A DNA stretch of 48,433 bases. Origin: Candidatus Uhrbacteria bacterium GW2011_GWF2_39_13. GTDB lineage: Bacteria > Patescibacteriota > Patescibacteriia > UBA9934 > GWF2-40-263. The notes under the pieces were generated by a model that was not told where the DNA came from, did no database searches, and saw only the letters and a list, made by a program, of their open reading frames with translations. This document shows positions 1 through 8,805 of this stretch, in pieces. Positions within the stretch are counted from its first letter, which is position 1, and the number at the start of each line of letters is the position of its first letter. Where the stretch lies: assembly GCA_000993535.1 (NCBI GenBank), contig LBWG01000005.1:1-48433 (forward strand). Reading direction: 5' to 3'. The translations under genes and the position numbers were made by a program.

Positions 1-99
1 GATAAGACGCAAGAAGGTAATCAACTCGAGATGAGGTGGGTCTAGCCCCTTTGTAGGGGCTTTCCTGACGCTACCGGCTTTGCCGGTAGCTTGTTACTG
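1..99. repeat. 99-bp terminal inverted repeat, left copy
   Basis: Bases 1-99 are the exact reverse complement of 48335-48433; identity stops at base 100. The unit contains two perfect hairpins: 44-61 (7-bp stem, 4-base loop) and 70-90 (9-bp stem gctaccggc/gccggtagc, loop ttt). It codes for nothing obvious. Housekeeping genes lie between the copies, so a linear plasmid is unlikely. The likely reading is one copy of a dispersed palindromic repeat at which assembly stopped. Confidence 0.9.
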
Positions 100-118
100 T
101 GTGGAAAACTTCATTTTT

Positions 119-127
119 TGCTATAAT
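119..127 (+). promoter_or_regulatory. Extended -10 promoter of the glycosyltransferase operon
   Basis: TGC-TATAAT forms an extended -10 box ending 21 bases before the ATG at 149. There is no convincing -35 box. Transcription would start near 134, giving a leader of about 15 nt without a Shine-Dalgarno sequence. Confidence 0.55.
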
Positions 128-148
128 AAGTTTAAATAAAGACTTTTT

Positions 149-961
149 ATGGTTCATCAGCTTTTTGGAGTGCGTATAGATGATATTTCTTCCGTTGATC
201 TAGAGAGACTCTTTCAAGCATGGATTCGCTCTGACAAGGGTCATGTGATTGTGACGCCTAATGCAGAATTTCTTTTAATTGCGAAAAAACGAGATGATTT
301 TAAAATTCTTTTGAATAAGAGCGATCTGGCATTGGCTGATTCTGTCAGCCTACGTTATGCCGTGGCAGCACTCACGAATCAATACCTGCTCCATCGGTAT
401 CCAGGAGTCGATTTAGTAGAACGTCTCTGTTGCTTATCTGAAAAAGAAAACGCGCGAACCTTATTTATTGGAGGCGATCCTGGAGCAGCCGTTGAAGCTG
501 CTGTAAGAATGAATGAACGTTTTCCTCATTTAGATATTCAAGGAATCGATCCGGGTCAAATTTCTTTAACAGAGGAAAGTATTTTGATTCCTCAAGAACT
601 CATTCAAAAAATAAATGCCCTAAAACCCAACATTATTGCTGTGGGACTTGGGCAAGTAAAGCAAGAGCGTTTTATCTTTGAGCTCAAAAACAAGTGTCCA
701 TCCGTACGTATTTGGATAGGGGTAGGGGGAGCCTTTGAGATGATCTCTCAACAAAAACCGCGTGCTCCAAAATATTTTACTCGTTTAGGTTTTGAATGGC
801 TGTGGCGAGTTCTTATTGAACCAAAACGCTGGCGTCGTATCATGAATGCCGTTATCGTCTTCCCAAGTATCGTGGTCTACAGTACCCTACGATCAAGAAC
901 ATTTATTCAATCTTCTTTACGGGTCTTTTCAGAAATCTTGAAACAAATTCGTCAGATATGA
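149..961 (+). CDS. WecG/TagA/CpsF family glycosyltransferase
   Basis: 270 aa, near the usual length of glycosyltransferase family 26, whose members transfer N-acetylmannosamine or its uronate from UDP to lipid-linked sugars during cell-surface polymer synthesis. Visible family hallmarks are the N-terminal VTPNAEFL segment, an ALADSVSL segment, FIGGDPGA, VGLGQVKQE and the C-terminal GFEWLWRVLIEPKRWRR block. It leads a + strand operon and overlaps gltX by 4 bp. The ATG is the only sensible start after the -10 box at 122. The exact sugar and acceptor cannot be read from sequence. Confidence 0.85.
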   Translation: MVHQLFGVRIDDISSVDLERLFQAWIRSDKGHVIVTPNAEFLLIAKKRDDFKILLNKSDLALADSVSLRYAVAALTNQYLLHRYPGVDLVERLCCLSEKENARTLFIGGDPGAAVEAAVRMNERFPHLDIQGIDPGQISLTEESILIPQELIQKINALKPNIIAVGLGQVKQERFIFELKNKCPSVRIWIGVGGAFEMISQQKPRAPKYFTRLGFEWLWRVLIEPKRWRRIMNAVIVFPSIVVYSTLRSRTFIQSSLRVFSEILKQIRQI

Positions 962-2424
962 TTATCAAAACTCGTTTTCCACCGTCACCAACTGGATACC
1001 TTCATATTGGTTCATTGCGCACGGCTCTTTATAATTATCTTTTTGCTAAAAAATATGGCGGTATCTTTTTATTGCGCATAGAAGATACAGATCGTGAACG
1101 ATATGTGGAGGGAGCTGTCGAATCTCTTATCCAAACGCTTGATCGTGTTGGTTTAATCTGCGATGAGGGTCCTGTTTTGGTAAACGGTGTGCTTTCTGAA
1201 AAAGGGGATTATGGTCCATATACTCAGTCAAATCGCTTAGATACTTACCAAAAATATGCTCATCAACTCTTAGAACAGGGAAGTGCTTACCGTTGTTTTT
1301 GTTCGAAAGAACGTCTGGAGAAATTACGTTCTGATCAACAACTTGCCAAACTTCCTACAAAATATGATCGAGCTTGTTTACGGTTGGACTCAACAGAAGT
1401 TCAACATCGTTTAAACAATAATGAACCTTTTGTGATTCGTTTATTGATTCCAGAGGGGGAGACCACCTTTAAAGACGAGATTCGTGGAATGATTACTATT
1501 CAAAATAGTGAAATAGACGATCAGATTCTTTTAAAAACTGATGGATTTCCAACGTATCATTTAGCGGTTGTTGTTGATGATCATCTCATGGGTGTTACTC
1601 ATATTATCCGTGGAGAAGAATGGATTTCGAGTGTTCCAAAACATGTGTTGCTCTATCATGTGTTAAATTTTCCTTTACCATCTTTTGCCCACCTTCCTCT
1701 TATTTTGAATCCAGATAAATCAAAACTCTCAAAGCGTCAAGGAGACGTGGCAGTAGAAGATTATCTTAAAAAGGGGTATCTGCCAGAAGCTCTTATTAAT
1801 TTTGTAGCGCTTTTAGGTTTTAATCCTTCAGGAGACAGAGAAATTTATACAGTGAAGGAACTGATAGAATCCTTTGATTTAACTCGCGTGAATAAAAGCG
1901 GAGCCGTTTTTGATATCACGAAGTTAAACTGGATGAATAAACAGTATATCCGTTCTCTAGAACCAAAAAGACTCATGGATCTTGCAGAACCTTTTTTTAA
2001 TGAAGAACTAGATTTTTCTTTTGAACAAAAAGAAAGAATTCTTGCGGTAGAAAAAGAACGCCTCACAACATTGCAAGATCTTTCCCAGCAGACGAGCGTC
2101 TATAGTGCGATTCCTCTATTTGAGAAAAATCTGCTTGTTTGGAAAAAAGCAGATGAACAAGATGCTCTTCATCACTTAAAAAACATTGAACAGATCCTTC
2201 AGGATGCGGATGAAAAATTTTTTATGGATCAGCTATTGATTGAAGAGATCTTAAAGAAGTATATTGAAATAAACCACTATCAAAATGGAAATGTGCTCTG
2301 GCCATTGCGTGTTGCCTTATCAGGCCAAGCGCAATCAGCAGGTCCTTTTGAATTGGTATGGGTCTTAGGAAAGAGTGAATCGATCAAGCGTATTCAACAA
2401 GCCATTCAAAAAATAATCTCATGA
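958..2424 (+). CDS. gltX: Glutamyl-tRNA synthetase
   Basis: 488 aa class I aminoacyl-tRNA synthetase that charges tRNA-Glu with glutamate using ATP. The HIGH motif reads HIGS at residues 16-19 after PPSPTG, and the KMSKS motif is KLSKR near residue 256. The length is normal. The start overlaps the upstream stop as ATGA, and the stop overlaps the next gene in the same way, so translation is probably coupled. No gatCAB genes are seen here, so whether it also misacylates tRNA-Gln cannot be judged. Confidence 0.97.
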   Translation: MIIKTRFPPSPTGYLHIGSLRTALYNYLFAKKYGGIFLLRIEDTDRERYVEGAVESLIQTLDRVGLICDEGPVLVNGVLSEKGDYGPYTQSNRLDTYQKYAHQLLEQGSAYRCFCSKERLEKLRSDQQLAKLPTKYDRACLRLDSTEVQHRLNNNEPFVIRLLIPEGETTFKDEIRGMITIQNSEIDDQILLKTDGFPTYHLAVVVDDHLMGVTHIIRGEEWISSVPKHVLLYHVLNFPLPSFAHLPLILNPDKSKLSKRQGDVAVEDYLKKGYLPEALINFVALLGFNPSGDREIYTVKELIESFDLTRVNKSGAVFDITKLNWMNKQYIRSLEPKRLMDLAEPFFNEELDFSFEQKERILAVEKERLTTLQDLSQQTSVYSAIPLFEKNLLVWKKADEQDALHHLKNIEQILQDADEKFFMDQLLIEEILKKYIEINHYQNGNVLWPLRVALSGQAQSAGPFELVWVLGKSESIKRIQQAIQKIIS

Positions 2425-3620
2425 AATATTCAAGAGTTTTTACAAGCGTTTTTATTGTTTCCACGCTCTTATTTGGATGGACGCATTTTGTTTTAGCAGA
2501 AGGGACAACCTCAGATGACATTAACACTCTGAATCAAGAAATTGAATTGAAGCAACATTCTATTGATCAGTTAAATCGTCAAATTGAGGAATACCGAAAA
2601 AAAATAGAACAAAAACAGTCACAAACAAACTCACTCATCAATGAGATAGATATTATTGAAAATCGTATTGCAAAAACAAAACTTGATATTGAATCCGCCC
2701 AATCTCAAATTGATTTGGTGAATAGTCAAATAGCTCTCATTGAACGCGAAATTCATGAACTGGAGGAAACTTTGGAAAAAGATAGGGAATTGATCTCAAC
2801 GATTCTTCTGGAGGTTCAGATTCAAGATCATTCTCTTCCATTCCAACTTTTTTTTAGTACTGATTCTTTTTCAGAATTTTTTGATGATCTAGAACATCTT
2901 GAATCTTTGAGTACAGATTTAAAAAAAGCGGTTGATACGGCCCGTGTTTCAAAAGAGGAATATCTCTTTAAAAGAGAAAATGAACAAGGAAAAAAAAATC
3001 AACTTGTTTCTTTGAGTCAATCATTAGAAAAAGAGCAGCAAAACCTGAGCGAGGTTGTTGGAGCAAAGGAGACATTATTGAGCACAACACAAGCTTCAGA
3101 ATCCGCTTTTAAAGCATTATTATACGATGTTAGACAAGAACAAACTTACGTAAATCAACAAATCGCTCTCCTTCAAGATGAAATTGAAGGAAAATTAAAT
3201 GAACACGATTCAATAGGGGACAGTTCGATTCTTTCTTGGCCATTAGATCCAACGATTAGAGGAATTTCGACTTATTTTCATGATCCAACCTATCCATTTA
3301 GAAATTTATTTGAACATTCAGGTCTTGATCTTCCAGCACCCACAGGAACGCCTGTTGGTTCGGCAGCACCAGGGTATATTGCTTGGACAAAGGTTGGAAG
3401 CTTATATGGAAATTATGTTATGGTCATTCATACAAACGGTTTTGCGACACTTTATGCTCATCTTTCACGTATTGATGTGGTTCCAGATCAATTTGTCGCA
3501 CGTGGAGATCAAATAGGGGCAGTAGGAAGTACAGGATTTTCAACGGGACCCCATCTTCATTTTGAAATTCGAAAAAATGGTATTCCAACAGATCCTATTA
3601 GTTATCTTATTGCTTATTAA
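2421..3620 (+). CDS. EnvC-like M23 peptidase with coiled coil
   Basis: 399 aa exported protein. It has an N-terminal signal segment (about residues 1-27, ending FVLA), a long coiled coil rich in E, K and Q (about 30-250) and a C-terminal LytM/M23 domain. The zinc motifs are intact: H299-x3-D303 (HSGLD) and H378-x-H380 (HLHFE), so it could be an active endopeptidase that cuts peptidoglycan cross-links, unlike E. coli EnvC, which only activates amidases. The start overlaps gltX by 4 bp. A role in daughter-cell separation or wall remodelling is inferred from family architecture. Confidence 0.9.
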   Translation: MKYSRVFTSVFIVSTLLFGWTHFVLAEGTTSDDINTLNQEIELKQHSIDQLNRQIEEYRKKIEQKQSQTNSLINEIDIIENRIAKTKLDIESAQSQIDLVNSQIALIEREIHELEETLEKDRELISTILLEVQIQDHSLPFQLFFSTDSFSEFFDDLEHLESLSTDLKKAVDTARVSKEEYLFKRENEQGKKNQLVSLSQSLEKEQQNLSEVVGAKETLLSTTQASESAFKALLYDVRQEQTYVNQQIALLQDEIEGKLNEHDSIGDSSILSWPLDPTIRGISTYFHDPTYPFRNLFEHSGLDLPAPTGTPVGSAAPGYIAWTKVGSLYGNYVMVIHTNGFATLYAHLSRIDVVPDQFVARGDQIGAVGSTGFSTGPHLHFEIRKNGIPTDPISYLIAY

Positions 3621-3624
3621 TTTT

Positions 3625-3828
3625 ATGACACTCATTCTCATTTTAAAGATTTTGGGTTGGATATTTGCTCTGGTGCCATTTATTACTTTTTTTGTTATCA
3701 GTATCACAATGATTAAAGGAGCTGGAAAAGATGATCCATCCATTCAGGCCTTGTCTCTTATTGGTCTAACTATTTTTCTCATGGGTCTTATAACCCTTCT
3801 TGTTGTTTATCTTTCAGATTTATTCTAA
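3625..3828 (+). CDS. Small two-helix membrane protein
   Basis: 67 aa from the ATG at 3625, four bases after the peptidase stop. A longer in-frame start at 3562 would lie wholly inside the peptidase gene, so it is less likely. Two hydrophobic helices are separated by a short loop, GAGKDDPSIQ. I do not recognise a family. It is the last gene of the + operon, followed by a strong hairpin. Confidence 0.6.
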   Translation: MTLILILKILGWIFALVPFITFFVISITMIKGAGKDDPSIQALSLIGLTIFLMGLITLLVVYLSDLF

Positions 3829-3883
3829 TTTTAAAAAGTACTGGGATTAGATTAGTACTACAGAAAGGGAATAAAGAAGGTTC

Positions 3884-3929
3884 GAACTAGTGTCGTACAA
3901 TCATTCTTATACGACACTAGTTCTATTTT
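3884..3929. terminator. Hairpin between convergent operons
   Basis: A perfect 14-bp stem (3884-3897 with 3910-3923, 12-base loop) followed by a T-rich run sits between two operons that run towards each other. It probably terminates the + strand operon. A matching T-run for the minus strand is not clear. Confidence 0.65.
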
Positions 3930-3973
3930 TTAAATATCTATCGGTATTGGATGAAGCTCATTGTGAGTTTATT

Positions 3974-4807
3974 TTATTTAAAATAAACTCTGTCTCCAAA
4001 ACGCAGATCAATATATTCAAGATTATCAAGATTTTGTTGTTGATCATCTAGAACGATTTCGAGGTTACGATATTGAGTTTCAATATTACCACTAACATCG
4101 AATAAGATTCCGAAACCAGTGATTGTGTGAACCTGCATCCACTTTCCTGCTAAACGATCGATTTCAATATGAGTGTATGTAATACCTTTTTTGGAAAGTA
4201 GATCAAGAAAAAAGAATGTATTTGTAATCTCTTCTTTTTCGAGAACTTGAGAACCAAATTTTATAGAAATATTATTTTTATCTACAAAATGTGGAAGATT
4301 TTCTTGTGCAAGAAGATCTTTTTCTTCTTGTTCTCGAACAATGATACCTTCAAGATCTACAATGTAGCTCTTCCCTGCTGTTTTCCAAATAAGATTAGAC
4401 GTTCTCTCTTGTAGCGAAATGAAGAGTGTATTTTTATTTTTTTCTAACGAGATTGATGCTAGAGAAAACTTTTTTATCATAAGATCCTCCAAATCTTCAA
4501 ACGAAAAAAGAAATTTATTTGAACGAGAAAAAAACCAAAAAACAGGTTTCTCTAAATACTCTGTGATTGTTTTTTCTAAATTTGTTTTATCGATGTATTC
4601 AAGTCCGTGGATTTCGACATCATTAATTGAAAAATGCTTACTTTGCAGAAGATAAAAACTTATTCCTCCAATTATTAAAAAAAAAGAAAGGATAATTAAA
4701 ATTAGTTTCCAAGGAAGAGACTTTTTCTCATTTAAATGGGGGTTTTTATAGTTTCGAAAACGATACGTTTTTTGTTGGGTTTTTTTGAAAAAATCTCTTC
4801 GAGACAT
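3974..4807 (-). CDS. ftsQ: FtsQ/DivIB-type cell division protein
   Basis: 277 aa. A basic cytoplasmic N-terminus (about 1-32) is followed by one membrane helix (about 34-54) and an extracytoplasmic POTRA-like domain that opens with VEIHGLEYIDKTNLEKTI. This matches FtsQ/DivIB, the divisome protein that links early and late division proteins. It follows alr by 3 bp, the last gene of the lysS operon. Next to alr is a common position for ftsQ in wall-synthesis clusters. Family assignment rests on topology and the POTRA signature; overall sequence is divergent. Confidence 0.8.
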   Translation of the reverse strand: MSRRDFFKKTQQKTYRFRNYKNPHLNEKKSLPWKLILIILSFFLIIGGISFYLLQSKHFSINDVEIHGLEYIDKTNLEKTITEYLEKPVFWFFSRSNKFLFSFEDLEDLMIKKFSLASISLEKNKNTLFISLQERTSNLIWKTAGKSYIVDLEGIIVREQEEKDLLAQENLPHFVDKNNISIKFGSQVLEKEEITNTFFFLDLLSKKGITYTHIEIDRLAGKWMQVHTITGFGILFDVSGNIETQYRNLEIVLDDQQQNLDNLEYIDLRFGDRVYFK

Positions 4808-4810
4808 ATA

Positions 4811-5953
4811 TTAAGCAATAACTACTCTAGGCAAAAGAGGATTGATACGTGTCAAAATCTCGTAAGAAATTGTATCAATTTTACGAGCTATATCTTCAGA
4901 AGAAATTTTTTGTCGTCCATCTACACCTAATAAAATAATCTCGTCTTCTTTTTCGGGTTGTGGAACCTCAGAAACATCAACAATACTCATATTCATACAG
5001 ATGCGACCCAAAACTTTACAACGATATCCTTTAATAAGTACTTCACCTATAGAGGAAAGCGATCGGTCATATCCATCCCAATATCCTACAGGCATAATCG
5101 CCACCCGACCATTTCGTTTCATGACTTGTGTAAGTCCATATCCAATAGGCGTGCCCATACGTACTGACTTTATCTGAGCTATTCGTGTTTTCCACGTGAG
5201 AACAGGTTGTAAGTCACAAGAAAATCCTTGATTTCTAACAGTATTTTCAACGAGTTCAGAAGGCCAAATTCCATAAAGAGAAATTCCTGCTCTAACTAAT
5301 GTTTGATGTGTTTGAGGATATAAAATAATGGCTGCTGAACAAGCACAATGTTTCCATGCAGGATCTATACCGTAGCGTTTTAATTGCGAAATACTTTCTT
5401 GAAAAAGAGCAAATTGAGAGCCAGCATATTCTGGGTCTGATGTGTCTTCAACATTAGCAAAATGCGTTGAAACACCCATAACTTTTACAGCTTCAGAACG
5501 CTGAAGAAGCCTAATGATATCTTCTAAATCTTCAATAAGAATTCCCTGGCGACAAGTACCCGTTTCTATTTTAAGATGAATAGGAAACGGTCGTGCAGAT
5601 GCTTTTCCTACACTCTGCGCTTGCTCAATCCCCTCTTTATCATAGAGAGTTAAATGAATTTTTGCTCGCAGGGCATCTTTAAAACGATCAAATAGCGTAT
5701 AACCTAAAACAATAATCAAAGTACTCGGAAAAGATTCTCGAAGAGTCAATGCATCGTCAATATCATCAACAGCAAAAGCATCGACACCAGAACGAGAGAC
5801 CATTTGAGTTATTTCTTTTAATCCATGCCCATAAGCATTTCCTTTTACCACAGCACAAAAACGGGCATTGGAATCAAGTAATGCATTGAGCGATTTAATG
5901 TTATTGGTTAAAGCTCGTTCATTGAGTTCAATCCATGTTCGATAGCGTTGCAT
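4811..5953 (-). CDS. alr: Alanine racemase
   Basis: 380 aa PLP enzyme converting L- to D-alanine for peptidoglycan. The PLP lysine is K37 in VVKGNAYGHG, and the second catalytic tyrosine lies in the PIGYG segment. The length is typical. The start overlaps the end of the Nudix gene by 46 bp; the N-terminal TWIELNERALTNNI matches the family start, so the overlap is probably genuine. With the adjacent ftsQ it ties this operon to wall synthesis. Confidence 0.96.
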   Translation of the reverse strand: MQRYRTWIELNERALTNNIKSLNALLDSNARFCAVVKGNAYGHGLKEITQMVSRSGVDAFAVDDIDDALTLRESFPSTLIIVLGYTLFDRFKDALRAKIHLTLYDKEGIEQAQSVGKASARPFPIHLKIETGTCRQGILIEDLEDIIRLLQRSEAVKVMGVSTHFANVEDTSDPEYAGSQFALFQESISQLKRYGIDPAWKHCACSAAIILYPQTHQTLVRAGISLYGIWPSELVENTVRNQGFSCDLQPVLTWKTRIAQIKSVRMGTPIGYGLTQVMKRNGRVAIMPVGYWDGYDRSLSSIGEVLIKGYRCKVLGRICMNMSIVDVSEVPQPEKEDEIILLGVDGRQKISSEDIARKIDTISYEILTRINPLLPRVVIA

Positions 5954-6366
5954 GCAAGAAAATAGTTTAAAATATCTTTATTAGCTAAGAGACTCTCATA
6001 ATCAAGAGCTTCTGCAAGAGGTGTCCAAATAGACGAATAAGCTTTTTCGGTTTCAAGAATCACCTCTCCCTCCCCTACCATACAATGGAAACAATGTATG
6101 TGAACACGCAAAATTTTTTGTTCAAGATCCCAATCATGGTGATGAAGAAGAAAAAAAGAAGCACTTATAACCGACAGCCCCGTTTCTTCAAAAACTTCTC
6201 TTATGACCGTATCCAGAGGTTTTTCAAGGGATTCAATCTTTCCACCAGGAAATTCCCATTGTTTATCCCACTGTCTATTTTTAATATCTTTTCTTTGGAT
6301 AAGCAATATTTTTCCATTACGTTCACAAATAGCCACAGAGATTTCTATCTCTTGTATGGGTTTCAT
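5908..6366 (-). CDS. Nudix hydrolase (MutT-like)
   Basis: 152 aa from the ATG at 6366. A complete Nudix box (G-x5-E-x7-RE-V-x-EE-x-G-L) begins at GGKIES, so the metal-binding catalytic helix is intact. EFPGGKIE and a preceding WDKQW resemble MutT/8-oxo-dGTPase proteins, but substrates cannot be assigned. A longer start at 6417 would overlap the upstream gene by 55 bp and precede the conserved EIEISVAICE strand, so 6366 is preferred; this leaves a 4-bp overlap with the cytidylyltransferase gene. Confidence 0.85.
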   Translation of the reverse strand: MKPIQEIEISVAICERNGKILLIQRKDIKNRQWDKQWEFPGGKIESLEKPLDTVIREVFEETGLSVISASFFLLHHHDWDLEQKILRVHIHCFHCMVGEGEVILETEKAYSSIWTPLAEALDYESLLANKDILNYFLACNAIEHGLNSMNEL

Positions 6367-6734
6367 ATTTTTTTTATTCGCACAATAGGAATGTAGAGAT
6401 CTTTCTCTGACATCCAAGTAATCAACGACTTTTCTAATTCAACTTGATCATGACCGAGAATAATCGTGTCTGGTTCAGATATCTGAATAATCTCAAATGT
6501 ATTGAGTATTTCATCACAAAGGAATGTTTGGTCTACATAAGGAAGCTTCTGGATATTCTCTAGACGTTTGTTTTCAGAAGATCGAGGTTTATGACCTTTG
6601 AGTGCTACAACGTGTATATCTCTTGCCACACCAACGATGAGATCGGTTCCTCGAGATTTTGCCGAACGTAAAAAAAACTCGTGTCCTGGGTGGATATCAT
6701 CAAAGGTTCCAAAAACAAGAACTTTTTTTCTCAT
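6363..6734 (-). CDS. Cytidylyltransferase-like nucleotidyltransferase
   Basis: 123 aa. The N-terminal GTFDDIHPGHEFFL contains the HxGH nucleotide-binding motif of the TagD/RibL family, which joins CTP or ATP to a phosphorylated alcohol. Family members make CDP-glycerol, FAD or similar; the substrate here is unknown. The usual ISTT-type C-terminal motif is not visible. It overlaps lysS by 4 bp and the Nudix gene by 4 bp, so it is co-translated with both. Confidence 0.8.
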   Translation of the reverse strand: MRKKVLVFGTFDDIHPGHEFFLRSAKSRGTDLIVGVARDIHVVALKGHKPRSSENKRLENIQKLPYVDQTFLCDEILNTFEIIQISEPDTIILGHDQVELEKSLITWMSEKDLYIPIVRIKKI

Positions 6735-8215
6735 ACAGAATCCTGTTCTGGTTTGAGGGTTGGAAAGAGAATGACTTCTTTGATATTTTTTGCTCCTGTA
6801 AGAAGCATGACCATTCGATCAATACCTATTCCTAAACCACAAGCCGGTGGCATACCATGTTTTATTGCCTCAAGATAATCCATATCTGTTTGATGAGCTT
6901 CATCAAACCCTGCTTTTTCTCGATCTTTTTCTTCAACAAATCGTTTTTCGAGATCTTTCGGATCATTGAGTTCGGAATAGTTATTTCCAATTTCGCTACC
7001 CAAAGCAAAAGCTTCAAACCGTTCAACATACTTTGGATCATTTGGACATTTTTTAGCTAAGGGAGATACTTCGATAGGATAGTCAAAAATAAGAGTTGGT
7101 TGAATCAATTTTTCTTCAACAAGTTCTTCAAATGCAAAAGCAAGTAATTCTCCAGATGTTTGAATACGCTTGAGTTCTTGAAGTTTTCTCGTCGGAATTT
7201 TATGAAGTAAACATTCTCTTGCTTTTTCTAAACATTCCCATATATCTTTGGAAATACCTCCTATTTCTTCAACAGCATCAATTAAACGCATTTTTTTCCA
7301 TGGTCTTTTTAATTCGATCAACGTCTCTTCATGTTGTATTTGAGTTGTACCAAAGGTCGCTTTTGCCGCATTTTCAAAAATTTCTTCAAATAGTTCCATA
7401 CCGTATTCATAATTTTCATAGGCAATCTGAGCTTCAAACATAGTAAATTCAGGATTGTGGTCACGATCAATTCCTTCATTGCGAAATACTTTTGTGATTT
7501 CGTAAATTTTTTCAAATCCCCCTACGAGCAGGCGCTTAAGATACATTTCATCCGAAATTCGTAAATAAAAATCCGCATCAAGAGCATTGTGATGAGTAAC
7601 AAATGGTCGAGCAAAACCACCTCCATAAACAGGTTGTAATGTAGGTGTTTCTACTTCAAGAAACCCTCTCGAATCTAAAAGATGTCTAATAGAAGAAATA
7701 ATTTTGGTACGTGCCCGCAATCTATCTCTTACTTCCTTATTAAGGATAAGATCTAAATAACGCTTACGGAAACGCATTTCAATATCGTTCAATCCATGCC
7801 ATTTTTCAGGTAATGGAAGAATGGCTTTAGAAAGAAGTTTGTATTGGGTGACTTCCAAAGAATGTTCTCCTTTTTTTGTAATAAAGGTGATACCTGTGAC
7901 TTCTACAAAATCGCCTAAATCTATCGTCTTATGAAAAAAAGAATAAACACTCTCTGTAAGAATGTCTTTTCTCAGAACAATTTGCACAGCTCCCGTCTCA
8001 TCTTGCAACTGAGCAAACGTAAGACCTCCATGTCGTCTTAGGAGCAGTATCCTTCCAAGAAGTTTTGTCGTCTGATTGTTTTGACGAAGTTCATCAAAGA
8101 TTTCTAAAAAGTTTTCAATGACATGTGTTCTTTCTCCTTTTGAAGGATAGGGATTTACTCCTTGGGCAAGGAGGTTATTGAGTCTACCCGTTCTATCTTG
8201 TTCTTCTTGAGTCAT
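6731..8215 (-). CDS. lysS: Lysyl-tRNA synthetase, class II
   Basis: 494 aa from the ATG at 8215. An OB-fold anticodon-binding domain (about 50-160) precedes the class II catalytic core, with FRKRYLDL, FRNEGID and the C-terminal motif 3, GIGIDRMVML. A longer start at 8269 would be translated straight through the promoter, so 8215 is preferred. This is the first gene of a five-gene operon (lysS, cytidylyltransferase, Nudix, alr, ftsQ) joined by overlaps or 3-bp gaps. There is no Shine-Dalgarno; a run of T leads directly into the ATG. Confidence 0.96.
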   Translation of the reverse strand: MTQEEQDRTGRLNNLLAQGVNPYPSKGERTHVIENFLEIFDELRQNNQTTKLLGRILLLRRHGGLTFAQLQDETGAVQIVLRKDILTESVYSFFHKTIDLGDFVEVTGITFITKKGEHSLEVTQYKLLSKAILPLPEKWHGLNDIEMRFRKRYLDLILNKEVRDRLRARTKIISSIRHLLDSRGFLEVETPTLQPVYGGGFARPFVTHHNALDADFYLRISDEMYLKRLLVGGFEKIYEITKVFRNEGIDRDHNPEFTMFEAQIAYENYEYGMELFEEIFENAAKATFGTTQIQHEETLIELKRPWKKMRLIDAVEEIGGISKDIWECLEKARECLLHKIPTRKLQELKRIQTSGELLAFAFEELVEEKLIQPTLIFDYPIEVSPLAKKCPNDPKYVERFEAFALGSEIGNNYSELNDPKDLEKRFVEEKDREKAGFDEAHQTDMDYLEAIKHGMPPACGLGIGIDRMVMLLTGAKNIKEVILFPTLKPEQDSV

Positions 8216-8218
8216 AAA

Positions 8219-8269
8219 AAAATACAGCAAAATATGCTGTATTTTATCTACATGAAGGTAAACTGTCAA
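8219..8269 (-). promoter_or_regulatory. lysS promoter overlapped by a perfect dyad
   Basis: Reading the minus strand, TTGACA (8264-8269) lies 17 bp before TAAAAT (8241-8246), a near-consensus promoter. A perfect 11-bp inverted repeat with a 5-base centre (8219-8229 and 8235-8245) covers the -10 box and the start of transcription, a typical operator position. On RNA entering from greA the same dyad plus its T-run would act as a terminator ending at the lysS ATG. Confidence 0.75.
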
Positions 8270-8271
8270 AG

Positions 8272-8727
8272 TTAAAAAATATCTAAAATCGTATATTTAA
8301 TCACACCTGATGGAGCTTCAAATTCAACTTTATCTCCTTTTTTCTTGTCTAAAAAAGCTATTCCGATGGGAGATTCATTACTTATCTTTCCTTCAAGCGG
8401 GTTTGCTTCGTTTGATCCAACAAGTGAGTATGTTTTTTTCTTTCCTTCTGTTTCAACGATGAAGGTTGTTCCCAAAGCAATACGGCTGGCGCCTTGACTG
8501 TTTTTTACAAGAACAACGTCATAGAGTATTGATTCGATCTCCATAATACGTGTTTCATTAAGCGATTGTTCTTCTTTTGCTGTTTGATATTCAAAATTTT
8601 CAGAAAGATCTCCCATTTCTTTTGCATGAAGAATTTTTTCAGAAATTTCCCGACGGATGATCTTCTTTCTGTGTTCAAGTTCAATTTTCATTTGTTCAAA
8701 TGCTTCTGCAGATAAATAAGTTGCCAT
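8272..8727 (-). CDS. greA: Transcription elongation factor GreA
   Basis: 151 aa. The N-terminal coiled coil carries the acidic tip region (AKEMGDLSENFEYQ), followed by the FKBP-like C-terminal domain (SPIGIAFLDKKKGD). GreA enters the secondary channel of RNA polymerase and stimulates cleavage of backtracked RNA. Length and both domains are standard. It has its own promoter at 8777-8805 and a leader of about 43 nt. Confidence 0.97.
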   Translation of the reverse strand: MATYLSAEAFEQMKIELEHRKKIIRREISEKILHAKEMGDLSENFEYQTAKEEQSLNETRIMEIESILYDVVLVKNSQGASRIALGTTFIVETEGKKKTYSLVGSNEANPLEGKISNESPIGIAFLDKKKGDKVEFEAPSGVIKYTILDIF

Positions 8728-8776
8728 AAACGTTTCAAAAAAATGAACACCCGGTTTTAACTCGAGTGATCCTCAT

Positions 8777-8805
8777 AATCTACTTATTTTAGAGGCTGTT
8801 GTCAA
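8777..8805 (-). promoter_or_regulatory. greA promoter
   Basis: On the minus strand TTGACA (8800-8805) is 17 bp upstream of TAGATT (8777-8782). The predicted start is near 8770, about 43 nt before the greA ATG. A phased direct-repeat array begins immediately upstream of the -35 box. Confidence 0.65.

Noticed and set aside
3881-3930. tRNA or attachment site suggested by ggttcgaac
   Set aside because: There is no cloverleaf; the segment is one arm of a simple 14-bp hairpin.
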